Shown here: one piece after another, positions 7,447-10,187 of the stretch
Position numbering within the stretch: the stretch's first letter is position 1
How the letters are laid out: each line of letters begins with the position of its first letter
From: a bacterium
Lineage (GTDB): Bacteria; KSB1; UBA2214
Length of the DNA stretch: 10,187 nucleotides
Direction: 5' to 3'
Assembly: GCA_029560815.1 (NCBI GenBank)
Contig: JAKQKF010000027.1
Span: 1 to 10,187, forward strand
The notes under the pieces: generated by a model
Told to the model about the DNA's origin: nothing
The model's database searches: none
What the model saw: only the letters and a program-made list of their open reading frames with translations
Position numbers and translations under genes: made by a program

Positions 7447-7484
7447 TGACATGTTAGATAAAAACTATACGATAAGGAACGGTT

Positions 7485-8216
7485 ATGGAAAACAATCTCT
7501 ATGACCAGCGGGAATTCCTCAAAAAGACCGGCTTGTCCGTGGCGGAGCTGATGGAGTGGGAGAAGAACGGCCTGATCCGCAGCGAGGTTCTCATCGACAG
7601 CAATATCCCCTGCTACACCGAGGAGCATGTTGTCGAGGCGCAGCAGATCCACCATCTCATCCAGATCGGCTACACCCTCCCCGAGATCCGCAAGATCCTC
7701 AAAAAGATCGGTCTGCCGAAGCATGAAGCCCGGGGAAACGCCCGGCAGGCGACGGAGTACCTCACTGTGGGGGAGCTGGCTGAGCAGGCCCGGATCAATA
7801 ATCGCACGATTAAATATTGGGAGGAGCGGGGGATCATCACCCCCGATCGCCGCACCAGTGGCGGCTTCCGGCTATATAGCAAACATTACGTTCAGATCTG
7901 CCGCTATATTCTCGATCTGCAAAATTTTGGCTACACCCTCGAGCAGATCAGGGAACAGGCCGATCTTTTCAGGCTCTTCATCGCGCTGCAGGCCGACAGG
8001 ACGCGCAGTCATGATGCCCAGGCTGCCCTGGCCGGTCTCGCGGCGATGGATGCCCAGTTTCTCTCCCTGCAGGAGCGGATGAAGGTGCTGCGTGAGGGGA
8101 TCGAACGCTGGGAACAGCTGATGAAGAAGAAACGCAAAGAGTTCGCCCAGCTGCGCGAGCAATATGAGAAAACCGCCGGCGGGGAATCTGCCGGCTCTCA
8201 GCCGAGCGCGAGCTGA
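7485..8216 (+). CDS. Transcriptional regulator with two tandem MerR-type DNA-binding domains
   Basis: 243 residues. The second MerR domain (about 92-162) is clear: LTVGELAEQARINNRTIKYW as helix-turn-helix, then ERGIITPDRR, GGFRLYS and GYTLEQIR. The first (about 6-78) is a diverged copy: FLKKTGLSVAELMEWEKNGL, then CYTEEHV and GYTLPEIRKIL. Residues 185-230 are charged and heptad-like, suggesting a coiled coil for dimerisation, and the tail from 231 is low in complexity. I see no cysteine cluster typical of metal-sensing MerR proteins (only Cys43 and Cys139) and no recognised effector-binding domain. AAGGA at 7474-7478 is a good Shine-Dalgarno site 6 bases before the ATG. Having two DNA-binding domains per chain means a dimer could contact several half-sites, consistent with repeated CGTATA/TATACG motifs in its promoter. 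Effector and targets are unknown; targets may include its own gene and the radical SAM gene downstream. Confidence 0.85.
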   Translation: MENNLYDQREFLKKTGLSVAELMEWEKNGLIRSEVLIDSNIPCYTEEHVVEAQQIHHLIQIGYTLPEIRKILKKIGLPKHEARGNARQATEYLTVGELAEQARINNRTIKYWEERGIITPDRRTSGGFRLYSKHYVQICRYILDLQNFGYTLEQIREQADLFRLFIALQADRTRSHDAQAALAGLAAMDAQFLSLQERMKVLREGIERWEQLMKKKRKEFAQLREQYEKTAGGESAGSQPSAS

Positions 8217-8261
8217 CCAGGCCGGATGGTGAGTAACAGCCGGGCGGGCGAAAGGCTAGGG

Positions 8262-8335
8262 GAGCAGGGCAGGTGGCAGGCAGGTTGGCAATGCGGGAGC
8301 CGGCCGGCAAAGGCAGATGGCAGGCGGCAGGGGGA
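8262..8335 (+). repeat. Purine-rich leader with six GGCAG motifs
   Basis: Between the regulator and the radical SAM gene, GGCAG occurs at 8268, 8275, 8279, 8312, 8319 and 8326 in strongly G/A-rich sequence. No terminator or convincing promoter is visible in the 145-base gap, so the region is probably transcribed from the regulator's promoter. I could not fit a cobalamin riboswitch core to it. It may be simple-sequence drift or form G-rich RNA structure. Confidence 0.3.
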
Positions 8336-8348
8336 AACATCACGAAAG

Positions 8349-8354
8349 AGGAGG
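8349..8354 (+). promoter_or_regulatory. Strong Shine-Dalgarno site that fixes the radical SAM start
   Basis: A perfect AGGAGG lies 7 bases before the ATG at 8362. This selects 8362 over an in-frame start at 8317, which sits inside the purine-rich leader and would add 15 atypical residues (starting AGGRGKHH). Confidence 0.85.
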
Positions 8355-8361
8355 ATCACCG

Positions 8362-9843
8362 ATGCGCGTTTTAATGCTCTATCCCGAAATTCCGGATACT
8401 TTCTGGAGTTTCAAGCACGCCCTGCGTTTTGTACGCAAGCAGGCCTCTTCGCCGCCCCTCGGCCTCGTCACCATCGCCGCGCTGCTGCCCTCCGCCTGGG
8501 AGAAGCGGCTGGTGGACGTCAATGTCACCCGGCTGCGTGACCGTGATCTCGCCTGGGCGGATATGGTCATGATCTCGGCGATGATTGTCCAGCGCGAGTC
8601 CGCCCATGAGCTGGTCGATCGCTGTAAAAAAGCGGGGGTGACCGTCGTCGCCGGCGGTCCGCTCTTTCTCAGCGAATATGACCATTTCCCGGAGATCGAT
8701 CATTTTATCCTCAACGAGGGCGAGATCACCCTGCCGCTTTTTTTGAGCGATCTGGCGCGCGGCTGCCCGCAGCGAATCTACCGGACGGACGAATTCGCTG
8801 ATATGAGCATGACGCCGGTGCCGATGTGGGAGCTGGTCGATTTCCGCAAGTACGAATCCCTCAGCATCCAGTATTCACGCGGCTGCCCCTTTCAGTGCGA
8901 TTTTTGCAATATCACCGCCATGCTCGGCCGCAAGCCGCGCACCAAGAGCGCCGTGCAGATCATCGCCGAGCTGGATAAAATGTACCAGCTCGGCTGGCGG
9001 CGCAATGTCTTTTTCGTCGACGATAATTTCATCTCCAACAAGCGTCAGCTCAAGGAGGAGATCCTGCCCGCCTTGATCGCCTGGCGCCGGGGCAAGGCGG
9101 GCTGCAACTACCTCACCGAGGCCTCGATCAATCTGGCCGATGATGAGGAGTTGATGCGGATGATGGCGGCGGCCGGATTCAACTCGGTCTTTGTCGGCAT
9201 CGAGACGCCGGACGAGGCGAGCCTGGCCGAGTGCCACAAGGGCCAGAATGTGCGCCGCAACCTGGTGGCATCCGTGCAGGCGATGCAGCGTCACGGCCTG
9301 CAGGTGATGGGCGGTTTCATCGTCGGCTTTGATAATGACACCGAATCCATTTTTGACCGCCAGATCGAGTTCATCCAGAAGAGCGGCGTGGTGACGGCGA
9401 TGGTGGGGATGCTGCAGGCTATCCCCGGCACGCCCCTTTTCGCCCGGCTGCACGCGGAGGGGCGGATTTCCCACGAGATGACCGGGGACAACGCCGACGG
9501 CACAACCAACATCATCCCGGTGATGGGTTTGGAGAGACTCAAAGCCGGGTACAGCCGTCTTATGGCTGAACTCTACAGCCCGGAAAAATTTTACGCACGC
9601 ATCAAGACCTGCCTGCGCCTCTATCGTCCTCCCAAAGCTCCGGTCCGGCTGCACGCCGCCGAATTGTACGCTTTTATGCGCTCGATCTGGAAGCTCGGCA
9701 CAGTCGGCGCGGAGAGGAGCCATTACTGGCGGCTCTTTTTCTGGACCCTCTTTCACCGGCCCCGCAGTCTGGCCCTGGCGGTCACCTTTACCATTTACGG
9801 CTTCCACTTCCGCACCGTCAATGCGCTGAACGGGATCAGATGA
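8362..9843 (+). CDS. B12-binding domain radical SAM protein, DUF4070/HpnP-like architecture
   Basis: 493 residues. Residues 1-140 form a B12-binding-like Rossmann domain (MRVLMLYPEIPDTFWSFKHA, SSPPLGLVTIAALLP, VVAGGPLF). There is no DxHxxG motif, so any cobalamin would bind base-off without His coordination. The radical SAM core (about 165-350) has RGCPFQCDFC with Cys175, Cys179 and Cys182 binding a [4Fe-4S] cluster, followed by FFVDDNFI and VGIETPDEASLAE. Residues from about 350 resemble the DUF4070 C-terminal region. This architecture includes the hopanoid C-2 methylase HpnP, but also many proteins of unknown substrate, and no hopanoid genes are visible here. Likely chemistry is methyl transfer to, or rearrangement at, an unactivated carbon. 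A basic, aromatic-rich tail (about 445-490, SHYWRLFFWTLFHRP) may touch the membrane, which would fit a lipid substrate. It follows the MerR-like gene by 145 bases. Confidence 0.85.
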   Translation: MRVLMLYPEIPDTFWSFKHALRFVRKQASSPPLGLVTIAALLPSAWEKRLVDVNVTRLRDRDLAWADMVMISAMIVQRESAHELVDRCKKAGVTVVAGGPLFLSEYDHFPEIDHFILNEGEITLPLFLSDLARGCPQRIYRTDEFADMSMTPVPMWELVDFRKYESLSIQYSRGCPFQCDFCNITAMLGRKPRTKSAVQIIAELDKMYQLGWRRNVFFVDDNFISNKRQLKEEILPALIAWRRGKAGCNYLTEASINLADDEELMRMMAAAGFNSVFVGIETPDEASLAECHKGQNVRRNLVASVQAMQRHGLQVMGGFIVGFDNDTESIFDRQIEFIQKSGVVTAMVGMLQAIPGTPLFARLHAEGRISHEMTGDNADGTTNIIPVMGLERLKAGYSRLMAELYSPEKFYARIKTCLRLYRPPKAPVRLHAAELYAFMRSIWKLGTVGAERSHYWRLFFWTLFHRPRSLALAVTFTIYGFHFRTVNALNGIR

Positions 9844-9878
9844 GCAAATCATAGCAAGCCCGATAATCATCTTTTTTT
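9838..9878 (+). terminator. Weak candidate terminator after the radical SAM gene
   Basis: AGATGA (9838-9843) can pair with TCATCT (9867-9872), directly followed by a run of T (to 9878). The stem is only 6 bp, AT-rich and encloses a 23-base loop, and it begins inside the stop region of the gene, so it is a poor intrinsic terminator. It is recorded because the T-run sits at the expected place. Confidence 0.25.
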
Positions 9879-9888
9879 GACTTTTTCC

Positions 9889-9917
9889 TTGATTTTATGG
9901 CGCATGAAAGTTATATT
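9889..9917 (+). promoter_or_regulatory. Sigma70-like promoter of the secreted-protein gene
   Basis: TTGATT (9889-9894) is followed by exactly 17 bases and TATATT (9912-9917). The start would fall near 9924, giving an unusually long leader of about 120 bases before the ATG at 10048. The 204-base intergenic stretch is clearly more AT-rich than the coding DNA. Confidence 0.55.
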
Positions 9918-10035
9918 GCCATACATGGTTTCACTACGACAGCCCCACATAATTATGGAAAAACCTGTTTCCATCCTTTAATGACCAGCAAGATCAGTCA
10001 TGCACTATCCCATAATTCCAAACCCAACTAACAAC

Positions 10036-10043
10036 AAGGAGGT
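10036..10043 (+). promoter_or_regulatory. Very strong Shine-Dalgarno site of the final gene
   Basis: AAGGAGGT, the full anti-16S complement, lies a few bases before the ATG at 10048. This is the strongest ribosome binding site in the window and, with its own promoter, suggests a well-expressed protein. Confidence 0.85.
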
Positions 10044-10047
10044 TGCC

Positions 10048-10187
10048 ATGAGGAACAGAACCGCTACTGTGTTGTTGATGTTTGTGGTTGCATTGTTCTT
10101 CGTTGCAGGCGCTGTTTTCGCTCAAGGTCAGTTCGTCCGCGCCGGGGAAATCCCCGTACCCGAGGCCGATCTGAACAACGGCGGCAC
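10048..10187 (+). CDS. Secreted protein of unknown function (N-terminal 46 codons only)
   Basis: The reading frame starts MRNRTATVLL and is open to the window edge. Residues 1-25 are a textbook Sec signal peptide: basic start (Arg2, Arg4), a hydrophobic core of valine, leucine, phenylalanine and alanine, and an AVFA-QGQ cleavage site after Ala25. The visible mature start (QGQFVRAGEIPVPEADLNNGG) is too short to name a family. Export to the periplasm, cell surface or medium is likely. It has its own promoter and a very strong ribosome binding site, so abundant expression is plausible. No lipobox cysteine is present. Confidence 0.75.
   Translation, partial: MRNRTATVLLMFVVALFFVAGAVFAQGQFVRAGEIPVPEADLNNGG

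Noticed and set aside
8217..8361. Cobalamin riboswitch upstream of the B12-binding radical SAM gene
   Set aside because: I could not find the conserved B12-box-like core or a matching junction; the region is a purine-rich repeat tract.
8875..9870. 331-codon minus-strand frame opposite the radical SAM gene
   Set aside because: The plus strand carries the CxxxCxxC motif and family-wide similarity; the antisense product shows no domain.

Overview
This GC-rich window (about 60% GC by eye) carries six complete or nearly complete protein genes and the first 46 codons of a seventh. I see no rRNA, tRNA, CRISPR array, insertion sequence or phage gene. It looks like ordinary chromosome of a Gram-negative-type bacterium. 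The mix of a very large secreted FG-GAP/ASPIC-UnbV protein, a DinG-type helicase with a JAB/RadC-like front domain, a short QueG, a tandem-MerR regulator and a DUF4070-type radical SAM enzyme suggests an uncultured lineage of the FCB/KSB1-Calditrichota or deltaproteobacterial kind. That placement is inference, not proof.

Layout. (1) Positions 1-2545, minus strand: the 5' 848 codons of a secreted protein. It has a signal peptide, an N-terminal region with [FY]DGxxW repeats, seven calcium-loop FG-GAP/VCBS repeats and an ASPIC/UnbV domain, and it runs off the left edge. (2) Positions 2546-2750: divergent intergenic region with a good minus-strand promoter, a perfect 7-bp hairpin and a plausible plus-strand promoter. 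(3) Positions 2751-7272, plus strand: an apparent operon of a metallo-beta-lactamase/beta-CASP nuclease, a JAMM-DinG fusion helicase (4-bp GTGA overlap with the nuclease gene) and epoxyqueuosine reductase QueG (89-bp gap). (4) Positions 7273-7484: intergenic region with a near-consensus sigma70 promoter and a 12-bp palindrome across the expected transcription start. (5) Positions 7485-9843: a double-MerR-domain regulator, then a cobalamin-binding radical SAM protein behind a purine-rich leader. (6) Positions 9844-10047: a promoter region. (7) From 10048: the start of a secreted protein.

How the genes may work together. The nuclease and helicase are translationally coupled and probably act on the same nucleic-acid substrates; the helicase also carries a complete RadC-type JAMM motif. 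QueG is a tRNA-modification enzyme and its operon membership may be incidental. The MerR-like regulator has its own promoter with an operator-like palindrome, so autoregulation is likely, and the radical SAM gene downstream may be co-transcribed with it. The two outer genes both encode exported proteins.

The most interesting items are the JAMM-DinG fusion coupled to the beta-CASP nuclease, the tandem-MerR regulator with its palindrome over the start site, and the radical SAM enzyme of unknown substrate.
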